In this document: one piece after another, positions 43,337-52,727 of the stretch | How the letters are laid out: each line of letters opens with the position of its first letter | How positions within the stretch are numbered: the first letter of the stretch is position 1 | DNA from: an uncultured Bryobacterales bacterium | GTDB lineage: Bacteria; Acidobacteriota; Terriglobia; Bryobacterales; Bryobacteraceae | Reading direction: 5' to 3' | DNA length: 56,736 bases | Assembly: GCA_937959285.1 (NCBI GenBank) | Contig: CALGAR010000158.1 | Span: 1-56,736, forward strand | The notes under the pieces: model-generated | What the model was told of the DNA's origin: nothing | Databases searched by the model: none | What the model saw: only the letters and a program-made list of their open reading frames with translations | Position numbers and translations under genes: made by a program

Positions 43337-43897
43337 TTAGGCGGGTTGTTTGCGGCGCTGTCTGTTGCGTGACAATCTGAGGAGGCGGGCGCGAATCGCT
43401 TTTGCCCGGGCAATCAGCGCGCCGCTTCCGGAATGTTCGAAGGCCTCCAATTGTTCGCGCACCACTGGCGCAAGCGCCGGGTCCTGCTCAGCGAAGCGCG
43501 CCAGACTGTCCAGCGCCCAGGCTCCCACGAACTTGTTCGGATGCTCCACGTCACGGAGCAGAATCTCAACCACTCGCTTCCGCTCGGAGCTGGTCCAGGC
43601 AAGGAGAGGCAGCGCACGGACGATTTGCAGGCGCATCTCCCATTCCTCGCGCTCGGCGAGAGGACCGATGAACAGTTTCTTGTAGGGTTGAACCCAGTCT
43701 GCGTGCTTGCGGACCAGCTTTTCAAGCACATCCATTGCCCGCAACGAGACGAGCCAGTCCCTGTCCTGCGCAAGGGCAGCCACTTCCCTGACCCGCTCCG
43801 GCTGCTCCAGCACCAGCTCGACCACACGGCGGGCGCCAGCAATGGAGCGTCGATCCCCACCGCTGAGCAGGGCCTTGAATTCCGGATCTGTTCTCAT
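43337..43897 (-). CDS. HEAT-repeat protein
   Basis: A 186-residue helical protein with HEAT-like repeats (VVELVLEQPERVREVAALAQ; WLVSLRAMDVLEKLVRKHAD; MRLQIVRALPLLAW; NKFVGAWALDSLARFAEQDP). It has no signal peptide or membrane segment. It ends in a basic tail (RLLRLSRNRQRRKQPA). It may be a protein-interaction scaffold. It lies 25 bp downstream of the kinase gene in the same direction and could be cotranscribed. Confidence 0.75.
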   Translation of the reverse strand: MRTDPEFKALLSGGDRRSIAGARRVVELVLEQPERVREVAALAQDRDWLVSLRAMDVLEKLVRKHADWVQPYKKLFIGPLAEREEWEMRLQIVRALPLLAWTSSERKRVVEILLRDVEHPNKFVGAWALDSLARFAEQDPALAPVVREQLEAFEHSGSGALIARAKAIRARLLRLSRNRQRRKQPA

Positions 43898-43922
43898 TGC
43901 AACACGGGGGCGTAAGCTGCGA

Positions 43923-45428
43923 TTACATTCCGCCGCGAGGACTTACGGCGGCCATATCCCGCATTGAATTCGCGAGATTCTTCGACTTGTGGCCTGCGCC
44001 CATTGCGCTTGTTCCTGCAACGGCAGAGCGCGCGGCGGGCAACGTTATGCGGAACGTGCAGCCGCGCCCTTTGGCACTGTGAGCCGTGATCGAGCCCCCG
44101 TGGGCTTCAACGTTCCATCGCACGATCGCAAGTCCCAGCCCGGCTCCGGATATGCTCGACGAGCGCCCTTCCTCGGCCCGGTAGAACCGGTCAAACACTT
44201 TCGAGAGATGCTGCTCGGGGATCCCCGGACCTGTGTCTTCCACTTCCAGTACGACCTCGCCCGCGCCAAACTGCACGCGAATCGTGATCGTTCCGCCGCG
44301 AGGCGTGTACTTAATGGCGTTGTGAAGCACATTGACCAGCGCTTGCCGCAGCAGGAGCCTGTCACCGTGAATCATTCCGTCGACCCGAGCCTCGATATGG
44401 AGCGACTGGCCGTTTTCCTCCAGGAGGACTTCAAACAGCGCCACGCACTCCTGGACTAGATCGACGGCGGAGAACGATGTCGGATTGAGCTGAATGTCGC
44501 CGGCATCCGCGCGCGCAATGATCAGGAGATGATCCACCAGCCTGGTGAGCTTATTCACCTCCTCCAGCATGCTGCCGATGACGTCCCGGTAGTGCTCCGC
44601 GGTAGAGCCGCGCTGCAATCCAACTTCGCCGACGCTCCGTATGGCAGCCAGCGGGGTCCTTAACTCGTGAGAGGCATCGGATGTGAACCGCCGCAGCCGA
44701 TCGAACGCTTCCTCCAGACGCACCAGGACCGCGTTGAACACACGGGCGAGATCGGCCGTTTCTCCGTCGGAGGGATTGACCGGCAGCCGCTCATGCAACC
44801 GGTCGATCGTGATCTGCTCGGCTTTCCTCGCCATCAATTGAATCGGACGAAGCGCTCTCGACGCGAGGCTGTAGCCCCCAATGCCGGCGATAATAAGGAC
44901 CAAAGGCAGCGGCAGGACGAGCGAAATCAGGTTCGCCCGAAACTGCCTCCACATTGGCTCCTGGCTGTAGGCCACGCGAATGATCGTCGGTCGCCCCTCG
45001 ATCGCGTGCCTGCGGCTTACAAGCTCTACGCGCAAGCCGTCGCTCAGCACAAACTCCCGCTCCGAATACCCCCCCACGCCTTCGTTGGGAAGCAGAGTAT
45101 CGCCGAGAGACCGGTTGCCTAGCCGCTCGTTTCGAAACAACACCTCCCCTTCCGGCGACCGTACTTCCACCAGCCGTTCCAGAACTTCCTTGGATTCCGG
45201 GTGGTTGTGGTAGTCGTCGCGAAGGAGAAGCTTGCCCTCCGGCGTGAAGTAGAGTAGACCTTCAACGGTTTCGAGGTCCTGGATTGCGTAACGGACAAGT
45301 TGCGACCGCAGATCCCGCAGCAGGAGGAAGCACGCCGCTGTCGAGTAGACCAGCAGTATAACGGCCAGCACTGCGACGAAGTAAATCGTCAGGCGCGTGC
45401 GGATGTGCCGGCGGTTTAGCGAAAACAT
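43923..45428 (-). CDS. Sensor histidine kinase of an OmpR-type two-component system
   Basis: A 501-residue kinase. Two transmembrane segments (about 13-35 and 165-188) enclose a periplasmic sensor domain, followed by HAMP and HisKA with the phosphoacceptor in SDASHELRTPLAAIRS (about residue 255). The HATPase domain contains NAIKYTPRGG (N box), DTGPGIP and GAGLGLAI. It resembles CusS-like heavy-metal kinases. The ATG overlaps the response-regulator end by 13 bases. It probably senses envelope or toxic-compound stress and controls the divergent RND efflux operon; this is inference from position. Confidence 0.88.
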   Translation of the reverse strand: MFSLNRRHIRTRLTIYFVAVLAVILLVYSTAACFLLLRDLRSQLVRYAIQDLETVEGLLYFTPEGKLLLRDDYHNHPESKEVLERLVEVRSPEGEVLFRNERLGNRSLGDTLLPNEGVGGYSEREFVLSDGLRVELVSRRHAIEGRPTIIRVAYSQEPMWRQFRANLISLVLPLPLVLIIAGIGGYSLASRALRPIQLMARKAEQITIDRLHERLPVNPSDGETADLARVFNAVLVRLEEAFDRLRRFTSDASHELRTPLAAIRSVGEVGLQRGSTAEHYRDVIGSMLEEVNKLTRLVDHLLIIARADAGDIQLNPTSFSAVDLVQECVALFEVLLEENGQSLHIEARVDGMIHGDRLLLRQALVNVLHNAIKYTPRGGTITIRVQFGAGEVVLEVEDTGPGIPEQHLSKVFDRFYRAEEGRSSSISGAGLGLAIVRWNVEAHGGSITAHSAKGRGCTFRITLPAARSAVAGTSAMGAGHKSKNLANSMRDMAAVSPRGGM

Positions 45429-46120
45429 TCGGGTTCCTCGCGAACGATGAAACCAACCCCGCGCACGGTGTGGACCAGCTTCCGCTCAAAGCCGTCATCG
45501 ATCTTGCGGCGCAGCCGGGCGACGTGGACGTCGATGACATTGTCGATGGGCGTAGCCCGGGCCGTCTCTTTCCATACGTCGCGAGCCAGCATCTCCCGGG
45601 AGACCACGGATCCCTGGTTGCGGACCAGATACTCCAGGAGGTCATACTCGCGCGCGGTGAGCTCGATGAGCTGCCCGTTTCGCCAAACCGAGCGCACGGC
45701 CGGGTCAATCACCAGGTCGCCGACGCTCATCCGGCCCGTCTTCTCCTGACCGCCCCGCCTCAGCAGCGCCCGGACGCGCGCGAGCAGCTCCGGGAAGGCA
45801 AAAGGCTTCACCAGATAATCGTCAGCGCCCAAATCGAGCCCGTAGACACGGTCATCGATGGAATCGCGAGCCGTCAGCAGCAGGACCGGTATCTTCATCC
45901 CGTTTTGCCGCAGCCTCGCGAGAATTTCGAAGCCGCTCCTGCCGGGGAGCATGACGTCGAGCATCAGCAGGTCAAACTGATCGGAGTGGAGCAGATAGAA
46001 TCCTTCCTCGCCGGAAGTCGCTACCGAAACACGATACTTCTCATCCTCGAGCCCGTCTTTCAGGGCGTTCGCAAGCTTCGGTTCATCTTCGACAACGAGG
46101 ATGTGCACCTGCTTTCTCAT
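45416..46120 (-). CDS. OmpR/PhoB-family response regulator
   Basis: About 234 residues from the ATG at 46120 (MRKQVHILVVEDEPKLANAL). The longer frame to 46177 would read through the putative operator and is unlikely. The receiver domain has the acidic pair, phospho-acceptor Asp in LLMLDVMLPG (about residue 53), Thr in LLLTARD and Lys in LVKPF. The winged-helix trans_reg_C domain ends in LRRKIDDGFERKLVHTVRGVGFIV. It precedes and overlaps the kinase gene, and is divergent from the RND operon with a 12-bp inverted repeat between them. Confidence 0.9.
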   Translation of the reverse strand: MRKQVHILVVEDEPKLANALKDGLEDEKYRVSVATSGEEGFYLLHSDQFDLLMLDVMLPGRSGFEILARLRQNGMKIPVLLLTARDSIDDRVYGLDLGADDYLVKPFAFPELLARVRALLRRGGQEKTGRMSVGDLVIDPAVRSVWRNGQLIELTAREYDLLEYLVRNQGSVVSREMLARDVWKETARATPIDNVIDVHVARLRRKIDDGFERKLVHTVRGVGFIVREEPECFR

Positions 46121-46149
46121 ATAGCCTGATTCTGGCGCACCGCCAAATG

Positions 46150-46192
46150 AAGAGTTTCTGACGCCGTTGTAAGGCAATGTTCAGAAACTCTT
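46150..46192. promoter_or_regulatory. 12-bp inverted repeat between two-component and efflux operons
   Basis: AAGAGTTTCTGA (46150-46161) and its exact reverse complement TCAGAAACTCTT (46181-46192) are separated by 19 bp. The site is 30 bp from the regulator start and just upstream of the efflux side, as expected for an operator of the adjacent response regulator. Sequence symmetry is seen; the binding protein is inferred. Confidence 0.6.
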
Positions 46193-46275
46193 AAGTGGCA
46201 CAGGCTGTGCGCGAAATATAGAACTAGAGGAAGCACGAGTCAATTTCACCAAAGCTGCATCAGGTTATCACCGGA

Positions 46276-46437
46276 ATGCTGAACCCCGGACCCGAAATGA
46301 GAGTCGCCACGCGCTTGAACCAGGAAGTAGGGGCGCAATACGGCTTCCTCCACAAGGAGATTGTCTCATTTCTCTTCGCCTGCGGAGTTGCAGGCGCCCT
46401 CCTCACGACAAGACACAGGCAGGAGTCCGCCGGCTGA
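46276..46437 (+). CDS. Possible small protein upstream of the RND operon
   Basis: A 53-residue open frame (MLNPGPEMRVATRLNQEVGA, then QYGFLHKEIVSFLFACGVAG and a basic end) whose TGA stop overlaps the ATG of the TolC-like gene. One short hydrophobic segment could span the membrane. Its coupling to the next start is suggestive, but there is no strong ribosome-binding site and no known family. It may instead be untranslated leader. Confidence 0.3.
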   Translation: MLNPGPEMRVATRLNQEVGAQYGFLHKEIVSFLFACGVAGALLTTRHRQESAG

Positions 46438-47729
46438 TGCGGTGGAATTCTCGGCTGAACGTCCGGTTGCTGCTGCTGGGCCTCTTTGCGGCTCTTCTTC
46501 CTGCGCAACAGCCTCGCACGATTACCCTGAAGGAGGCGGAAGAGCTGGCTCTACGGAATCATCCACAGCTCGCCTCGGCGCGCTTCAACGCAGAGGCATC
46601 CGGCGCTGTCGTAAAGCAAGTCCGTTCCGCGTTCCAACCCGTGTTGACCGGCAGTCTGACAACGGTCGGGGCGGATAGCAATACTTCAATCGCTGCCGGA
46701 ACTATCCAGACGTCCGGGCTCACGAGCAGGGCGGCCACGGGATTGGGGTTCAGCCAGCTCGTAACCGATTTCGGCCGCACCTCGAAGCTCGCCGATTCAG
46801 CCCGGCTCCGAAACGCCGCGCAGGACAGAAATGTCGACGCGACGCGGGCCCAGATCCTGCTGCGGGTGAATCAGGCTTATTACGCCGTCCTGGCCGCTGA
46901 AGCCGTACTGCGGGTCGCGCAGGCCCGGCTGGAGATGCAGCAGGTCACTTTGCGGCAGGTGAGGGCACTCGCAGAAAGCAGCCTTAAATCCACGTTGGAT
47001 GTAAGCTTTGCTGAAGTAGCGGTGTCGGAAGCTGAACTGGCGCTCTACCAGGCCGAAAACAACGTGAAGGCCAGCCGTGCACAGCTGGCCGCAGCGATGG
47101 GCGAAACGAAAGCGGCCGACTTTGAGGTAGTGGACGTGCCAATGCCGGATCGCATTCCTGAAGATTTGGAAAGCCTTGTGCAAGAAGCCCTTCGGAGGCG
47201 CCCGGATCTGGCGGCCCTGAACCTGAGCCAGTCGGCCGCCGAGCGATTTGCAGAAGCGGAAAAGAAGCTGCGCTATCCGGCAATCAGCGCGGTGGGAGTG
47301 CTTGGGGCGGTTCCAGTTCGTCAAGGGAATCTGGCGAGCCAGTACAGCGCAGTCGGCCTGAATGTTTCGATACCGTTCCTCAATGGGGGATTGAATGCAG
47401 CCCGCCACGCGGAAGCCGAGCTTCGCGCGCGCGGAACAGCGAAAGACGCGGAGGCTTTGGCCCTGCAAATCGCGGCTGACGTCCGTGTCGCCTGGATCGA
47501 GGCCGACAATGCCTGGCAGAAGCTCGGCGTGACTGCGAGGCTCGTCGACCAGGCAGCGACTACGCTCCGTCTTGCCCAGGCCCGCTACGACATCGGCCTC
47601 AGCGGAATCCTCGAGCTGACGCAGGCGCAGCTTTCACTGACGACGGCGCAGATTGCCAGCGCAAACGCGAAGTACGAGTATCTCGCCAAGCTGGCCAATC
47701 TGAACTATGCAACAGGAGCACTGCATTGA
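46437..47729 (+). CDS. TolC-family outer-membrane factor of the RND system
   Basis: A 430-residue protein with signal peptide (about 1-23, ending LLPAQ), and the OEP repeat start RTITLKEAEELALRNHPQLA. Two long coiled-coil repeats follow, including a second OEP at about 235-430. It serves as the outer-membrane channel for the adaptor and RND pump encoded next, and overlaps the adaptor start by four bases (TTGA). It is unrelated in position to the ABC-linked TolC at 21567, and the two share only family-level motifs. Confidence 0.87.
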   Translation: MRWNSRLNVRLLLLGLFAALLPAQQPRTITLKEAEELALRNHPQLASARFNAEASGAVVKQVRSAFQPVLTGSLTTVGADSNTSIAAGTIQTSGLTSRAATGLGFSQLVTDFGRTSKLADSARLRNAAQDRNVDATRAQILLRVNQAYYAVLAAEAVLRVAQARLEMQQVTLRQVRALAESSLKSTLDVSFAEVAVSEAELALYQAENNVKASRAQLAAAMGETKAADFEVVDVPMPDRIPEDLESLVQEALRRRPDLAALNLSQSAAERFAEAEKKLRYPAISAVGVLGAVPVRQGNLASQYSAVGLNVSIPFLNGGLNAARHAEAELRARGTAKDAEALALQIAADVRVAWIEADNAWQKLGVTARLVDQAATTLRLAQARYDIGLSGILELTQAQLSLTTAQIASANAKYEYLAKLANLNYATGALH

Positions 47730-48955
47730 AACTGAATCTTCTTTGGCGGACAGTGGGGATGGCTGCCACCGGGGTCGCGGCTCTGACCCAGATTGCCTGC
47801 TCTCCTGCCGAAACCCCGATGCAGGCCAGTAGCGTGAAGACACAGGGGCCGGAGGCAGTCGTACCCGTTGTGCGGGTGGAACGCGCAGCCATCGCCAGCA
47901 CAACTGTGCTGACGGCGGAGTTCCAGCCATTTCAGGAAGTCGATGTCATGGCCAAGGTGGCCGGCTACGTCCGTTCCATCCGGGTCGATATCGGTGACCG
48001 CGTGCGCGAAGGAGAGCTGCTCGCCGAACTGGAAATCCCGGAGATGAACGACGAGCTCTCAAAAGCCGCAGCCCTTGTCGAGCAGACGGCTTCCGAGATA
48101 ACGGCGGCAGAAGACGAGCTGAAGCGCGTGGAATCGGCTCATCAGATTGCTCATCTTTCATATCAGCGACTGAAGGAAGTGGCTGCGCGGGAGCAGGGGC
48201 TGATTCCGCAGCAGGAGCTGGATGAGTCGCAGTCGAGGGACTTGGTCGCAGAAGCCCAGCTTGCCGCCGCGAGATCGAAGCTGCAAGCTCAGCAGAGCAA
48301 ATTCCGCGCTGCTAAGGCCGAAGAGGCCCGGCTTCGCACGCTGCGCAACTACGTCACGATCACTGCCCCGTTTGCCGGGACCATCACGAAGCGCTACGCA
48401 AACGTGGGCTCCATGATTCAGGCGGGCATCTCATCGCAGTCGCAGGCGATGCCGGTCGTCCGGCTCTCGCAGATCAGCACACTCCGTCTGAGCTTACCGG
48501 TGCCGGAGTCGCTTGTGCCTTCCGTACGTGTCGGTCAGCCTGCCGAGGTTCGAGTGAAGTCGCTCGGCCGCAGCTTCGCAGGACGTGTGGCCCGATGCAC
48601 GTACAAGGTCGATCCGTCAACCCGAACGATGATCGCCGAAGTGGATGTTCCCAACCCGGAGAGCGTGATTCTCCCAGGGATGTACGCGGAAGTCGTTTTG
48701 GAAACGAAGAGGCATGACAACGCGCTGGTTGTCCCCGTGGAAGCGATTGAACGTTCGGGCGCGTCTGCCACAGCCTTTGTTGTAGATGAATCCGGTCTGA
48801 TTCGGGTTGAGCCGGTACAGCTTGGAATCGAGGACCCGCGGCGCGTTGAAATCGTAGCCGGACTACGGGAATCGGATCTGGTCATCACGGGACGGCGGGC
48901 AGGGCTGAAAGCCGGCGACAAGGTGGTGCCGAAGATCCTCTCTCCGGAGCAGTAA
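47726..48955 (+). CDS. RND efflux periplasmic adaptor lipoprotein
   Basis: A 409-residue membrane-fusion protein. It starts with TTG at 47726, supported by AGGAG 8 bases upstream and overlap with the TolC stop. A lipobox LTQIAC places the lipidated Cys at about residue 25. Biotinyl-lipoyl halves are VDVMAKVAGYVRSIRVDIGD and the later NYVTITAPFAGTI, around an alpha-hairpin. A beta-barrel (LPVPESLVPSVRVGQPAEVR) and C-terminal membrane-proximal domain follow. It links the inner-membrane RND pump to the TolC channel. Confidence 0.88.
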   Translation: MKLNLLWRTVGMAATGVAALTQIACSPAETPMQASSVKTQGPEAVVPVVRVERAAIASTTVLTAEFQPFQEVDVMAKVAGYVRSIRVDIGDRVREGELLAELEIPEMNDELSKAAALVEQTASEITAAEDELKRVESAHQIAHLSYQRLKEVAAREQGLIPQQELDESQSRDLVAEAQLAAARSKLQAQQSKFRAAKAEEARLRTLRNYVTITAPFAGTITKRYANVGSMIQAGISSQSQAMPVVRLSQISTLRLSLPVPESLVPSVRVGQPAEVRVKSLGRSFAGRVARCTYKVDPSTRTMIAEVDVPNPESVILPGMYAEVVLETKRHDNALVVPVEAIERSGASATAFVVDESGLIRVEPVQLGIEDPRRVEIVAGLRESDLVITGRRAGLKAGDKVVPKILSPEQ

Positions 48956-48965
48956 CAGCACGGAT

Positions 48966-51900
48966 ATGTCGACATTCGCAATCAGGACTCCCTATTTCAT
49001 CGTGGTCGCGTGCCTCATCGTCGCCATTCTCGGCACGGTGGCCGTGGTGCGGATGCCGGTCGACATGTTCCCGGCCATCAACATCCCCGTCGTCGTAGTT
49101 GCAACTTTCTACTCCGGCATGCCGCCGGAGCAGGTGGAAAACAGCATTACGTACCGGCTGGAGCGGTTCCTGACGCTTGGCAGTGGCATTGAGCACATCG
49201 AATCCAGATCGCTGACCGGCGTCAGCATCATCAAAGTTTTCTTTCATCCGGGGACCGATCCTGATGCGGCCGCGGCCATGGTCGGTGGTCTTGCCATGGC
49301 GGAAATGAGCCGGCTCCCACCCGGGACGCTGCCGCCCGTTGTTTTGAAGTTCGATGCCTCCAGCCTTCCTGTCTGCCTCCTGACCCTGGGCGGCGAGAAC
49401 CTGTCGGAGACGCAGCTCAAAGACATCGCGCAGAACGTCATTCGAAACCAACTGGCTGGCGTCCCAGGCTCGTCCGTGCCGCAGCCGTTCGGCGGCCGCA
49501 ATCGTCAGATGCTGCTATACGCAGATCCCTACAAGCTGGAAGCTCACCAGCTCAGCCTCATGGACGTCGTGCGCACCATCGGCGAGTCGAATATCCTCCT
49601 CCCTGCGGGTAACGTCCAGATCGGCCGGCTGGACTACAACATCTACACCAACGGCATGCTCGGCGGCGTGGCCGACATTAATCAGGTGCCGCTGAAAATG
49701 GTGGGGCAGACTCCTGTCAAGGTCGCTGATATCGGAGAAGCCCGGGACGCGCAGATGATTCAGTACAACGTCGTGCGAGTCAATGGACAGCGCTCGGTCT
49801 ATCTTCCGATTCTCAAGCAAGGCGGCGACTCCAACACCATTGAAGTGGTTAACGGGATTCGCGAGAAAGTTCGAAAGCTGGCAGACATCCCCGACGCGCT
49901 GAGAACCTCTGTCGTCTTCGACCAGTCCGAATTCGTCAAGAGCGCGATCCGGACGCTGCTGCATGAGGGCGGTTTGGGCCTCTTCCTTACGTCCCTCATG
50001 ATCCTCATCTTCCTGGGCAGCACGCGCGCGACGATCGCCGTCTTCTTTTCGATTCCTCTGTCGGCTCTCGCTACATTCATCGCGCTGCAGCTCGGCGGCG
50101 CCTCCATCAACACGATGGTGCTTGGAGGACTTGCGCTGGCGCTCTCCCGCCTGATCGACAACTCGGTCGTCGTGCTCGAAAACATTTACCGTCACCTGGA
50201 AATGGGGGAGCCTCCTGCTGTGGCTGCGGAGCGAGGCGGGCGGGAAGTGGCTCTGCCAGTTCTTGCAGCGACGCTCACCACCGTCGTCGTCTTCTTCCCC
50301 GTGACGCTGCTCTACGGCGTGAGCAAATATCTCTTCTCTGCGCTGGCTCTCGGCGTGGTCCTTTCGCTGTTTGCTTCTTACATGGTCGCGATGACGGTGG
50401 TCCCCTTGTTCTGCGCGCGCTTTCTGACGCACGCGGGAGCCCATCAGGCGCTTGAAAAGGGGCTCAGTCTGGGAGGCAGGTTTAACCGCGGATTCAATCG
50501 CCTGTTCGATCGCTTCCTCGATCGGTACAACCGGATCGTGGCCCGCGCGGTCGCACGTCCCAAAGCCACTCTTGCGGCTTTTGGCCTTGTCTTCGCGCTC
50601 AGCCTCGCGATCGCGCCACTACTCGGGCTCGCTTTTTTCCCGATGACGGATGCGGGCCAGTTTGTAATTCGCGTGAAAGCGCCTTCGGGCACCCGCCTCG
50701 AAGAAACCGAGAACGACATCAAGAAACTGGAAGATCTCATCCGCCGCATCGTGCCCGAGGAAGAACTGGACATGATTGTGTCCAATATCGGCGTCGATCC
50801 AGGCTTCTCCGCGATCTTTACCACCAACGCCGCGCCGCACACGGCGTACGTGCAGGTTGCGCTCAAGCCGGAGCGCCGCGTGAGCAGCTACGAGTACATG
50901 GAGCGGGTAAGGAACGCAATGCGGGAGGAACTGCCGCAGCTGGCCTCGTTCTTTGCCTCCGGCAGCCTGGTCGAGTCCACGTTGAACATGGGACTCCCGG
51001 CCCCCATCGATCTGCAGATTGTCGGTTCCGACCTGAAAGGCAACTACAAGCTTGCGCTAAATCTGGCGAACGAAATTCGGAAGATGGAAGGAGTTGCGGA
51101 CGTCTTCATTCCGCAGGATCTGGATCAGCCTGCTCTCAAGGTTGACATCGATCGTGTCCGTGCGCGCGAGCTTGGGCTGAGCCAGCGAGAAGTCGTCTCC
51201 AATATCATCACGGCCCTGACGTCAAACCAGATGATTGCGCCAAGCCTGTGGCTGGATCCACGAAACGGAAATCCCTATTACCTCGCGGTGCAGTACCCCG
51301 AGAAGCAGGTCCAGAGCATCGAAGATCTGCGCTCTATTCCACTCAGAGGAGCGTCTTCGACGCAGCCCACCAGACTCGATATGGTCAGCACGATCCAGCG
51401 CATCGAGGGCCCGACCGAGGTGAATCATTATCAGATCCGGCGCGTTCTTGACATCTTCGTCCGGCCGCTCGGCGAGGATTTGAACGCCATCGCCCGCCAG
51501 ATCGACAGGCTTACGGCACAGCTAGAGCTCCCGAAAGGGACAGAGATCACGCTGCGCGGAATGGTTCAGAACATGCGCGCGTCCTTTATGAGCTTCGCCG
51601 TTGGCCTTCTGCTTTCGGTCCTGCTTCTGTACCTCATCCTCGTCGCTCAGTTCCGATCTTTCATCGACCCGTTCATCATTCTTCTTGCCCTGCCGCCGGG
51701 CATCACCGGCGTGCTGCTGACTTTGTGGCTCACGGGCACGACTCTGAACGTGATGTCGTTGATGGGCGTTCTGATGCTTGCCGGAGTCGCCGTCTCGAAC
51801 AGCATCCTGATCGTTGAGTTTGCGCGCCACCTCATCAGCGAAGGCGGCACGATCGCCGAGAGTATCGTAACGGCCTGCCGGGTCCGGCTCCGGCCGGTGC

Positions 51901-52091
51901 TGATGACCTCGCTGGCAACGATCATCGGCCTTTTGCCAATGGCGATGAAGATTGGCGAAGGTAGCGAGGCCTATGCACCACTCGCCCGGGCTTTGATTGG
52001 CGGCCTCACGGTTTCAGTTGCCTGCACCGTCTTCATTGTCCCGGCGGGTTTTTATCTGGTGCATCGGAAGCGGAATGCCGCGGCGGCCTGA
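48966..52091 (+). CDS. RND multidrug efflux permease (HAE1 family)
   Basis: A 1041-residue proton-driven transporter with 12 transmembrane helices and two large periplasmic loops. The N-terminus (FAIRTPYFIVVACLIVAILG) and YSGMPPEQVENSIT are typical of the family. The TM4 motif normally LVDDAIVVVEN reads LIDNSVVVLEN, so one of the two conserved acidic residues is Asn. It is the last gene of the TolC-adaptor-pump operon, 10 bp after the adaptor. Substrates are unknown. Control by the divergent two-component system is inferred. Confidence 0.9.
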   Translation: MSTFAIRTPYFIVVACLIVAILGTVAVVRMPVDMFPAINIPVVVVATFYSGMPPEQVENSITYRLERFLTLGSGIEHIESRSLTGVSIIKVFFHPGTDPDAAAAMVGGLAMAEMSRLPPGTLPPVVLKFDASSLPVCLLTLGGENLSETQLKDIAQNVIRNQLAGVPGSSVPQPFGGRNRQMLLYADPYKLEAHQLSLMDVVRTIGESNILLPAGNVQIGRLDYNIYTNGMLGGVADINQVPLKMVGQTPVKVADIGEARDAQMIQYNVVRVNGQRSVYLPILKQGGDSNTIEVVNGIREKVRKLADIPDALRTSVVFDQSEFVKSAIRTLLHEGGLGLFLTSLMILIFLGSTRATIAVFFSIPLSALATFIALQLGGASINTMVLGGLALALSRLIDNSVVVLENIYRHLEMGEPPAVAAERGGREVALPVLAATLTTVVVFFPVTLLYGVSKYLFSALALGVVLSLFASYMVAMTVVPLFCARFLTHAGAHQALEKGLSLGGRFNRGFNRLFDRFLDRYNRIVARAVARPKATLAAFGLVFALSLAIAPLLGLAFFPMTDAGQFVIRVKAPSGTRLEETENDIKKLEDLIRRIVPEEELDMIVSNIGVDPGFSAIFTTNAAPHTAYVQVALKPERRVSSYEYMERVRNAMREELPQLASFFASGSLVESTLNMGLPAPIDLQIVGSDLKGNYKLALNLANEIRKMEGVADVFIPQDLDQPALKVDIDRVRARELGLSQREVVSNIITALTSNQMIAPSLWLDPRNGNPYYLAVQYPEKQVQSIEDLRSIPLRGASSTQPTRLDMVSTIQRIEGPTEVNHYQIRRVLDIFVRPLGEDLNAIARQIDRLTAQLELPKGTEITLRGMVQNMRASFMSFAVGLLLSVLLLYLILVAQFRSFIDPFIILLALPPGITGVLLTLWLTGTTLNVMSLMGVLMLAGVAVSNSILIVEFARHLISEGGTIAESIVTACRVRLRPVLMTSLATIIGLLPMAMKIGEGSEAYAPLARALIGGLTVSVACTVFIVPAGFYLVHRKRNAAAA

Positions 52092-52121
52092 TTCCAGCGC
52101 CGCGGCAATGCGTGGTCCCGC

Positions 52122-52727
52122 TTAAAAATCCCCGTCCTTGACATAGGGATGGCTCCAAAGAATGACCTGGAGGAGGACTGACTTGATCCAGGCCTGGTGC
52201 ATCTTTTCGACCTCCTCCGCGCTGTGCCCCTTCTTCGCGAGGAACGGCTTGAGTGTCACCGTGATCGGGTAGAGCAGCGCCGGAAGATAGCGATAGTTGA
52301 TGTGGTCTACCGCGTCGACCTGATCGGTCCGGTTCTTGCCAATTCGATGATGCCGCCGTCCGATCTCATGCTGGTAGTCGAGCCATGGCTGGTCGTAGTT
52401 AGCGGCCGCTGTATCCAGAATCCACTGCGCAAATCGCTGCCGCACGGCGTTGAGGTAAGCAGGATCGGGCTGGCCGTCCTGCTTTCTGCTGAAGAAGCGG
52501 ACCAGGTGCGGCTTGGAGGCTACGAATCCATACCAGACGTCCAGCACCTGCTCCGTTTGATCCTTCAACACGTCGTGCGAGACGCGCAGCCAGTGCGCGT
52601 CTTCGTCCGTAAACAGAACCGTTTCCTTCAGCAGTTCGAATTCCTGAAGCGTGATCGGGGAAGGGGCCACTTGGGGCTGGCCATAGGTATAGCCGGGAAT
52701 GGTAGCAGTATTAGGCATTACTGGCAT
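52122..52727 (-). CDS. Protoglobin-domain heme protein
   Basis: About 201 residues of a single-domain protoglobin. Features include TIPGYTYGQ at the N-terminus, LLKETVLFTDEDAHWLR, and the proximal-heme region EIGRRHHRIG with the likely ligand His about residue 126 (IGxxH). The Trp and Tyr pattern matches methanogen protoglobin. It binds O2, CO or NO in known members. I chose the ATG at 52727, seven bases after GGAG; the ATG at 52733 is an alternative. The start lies inside the end of the MarR gene, so the two are translationally coupled. A gas- or redox-responsive role with MarR is inferred. Confidence 0.85.
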   Translation of the reverse strand: MPVMPNTATIPGYTYGQPQVAPSPITLQEFELLKETVLFTDEDAHWLRVSHDVLKDQTEQVLDVWYGFVASKPHLVRFFSRKQDGQPDPAYLNAVRQRFAQWILDTAAANYDQPWLDYQHEIGRRHHRIGKNRTDQVDAVDHINYRYLPALLYPITVTLKPFLAKKGHSAEEVEKMHQAWIKSVLLQVILWSHPYVKDGDF

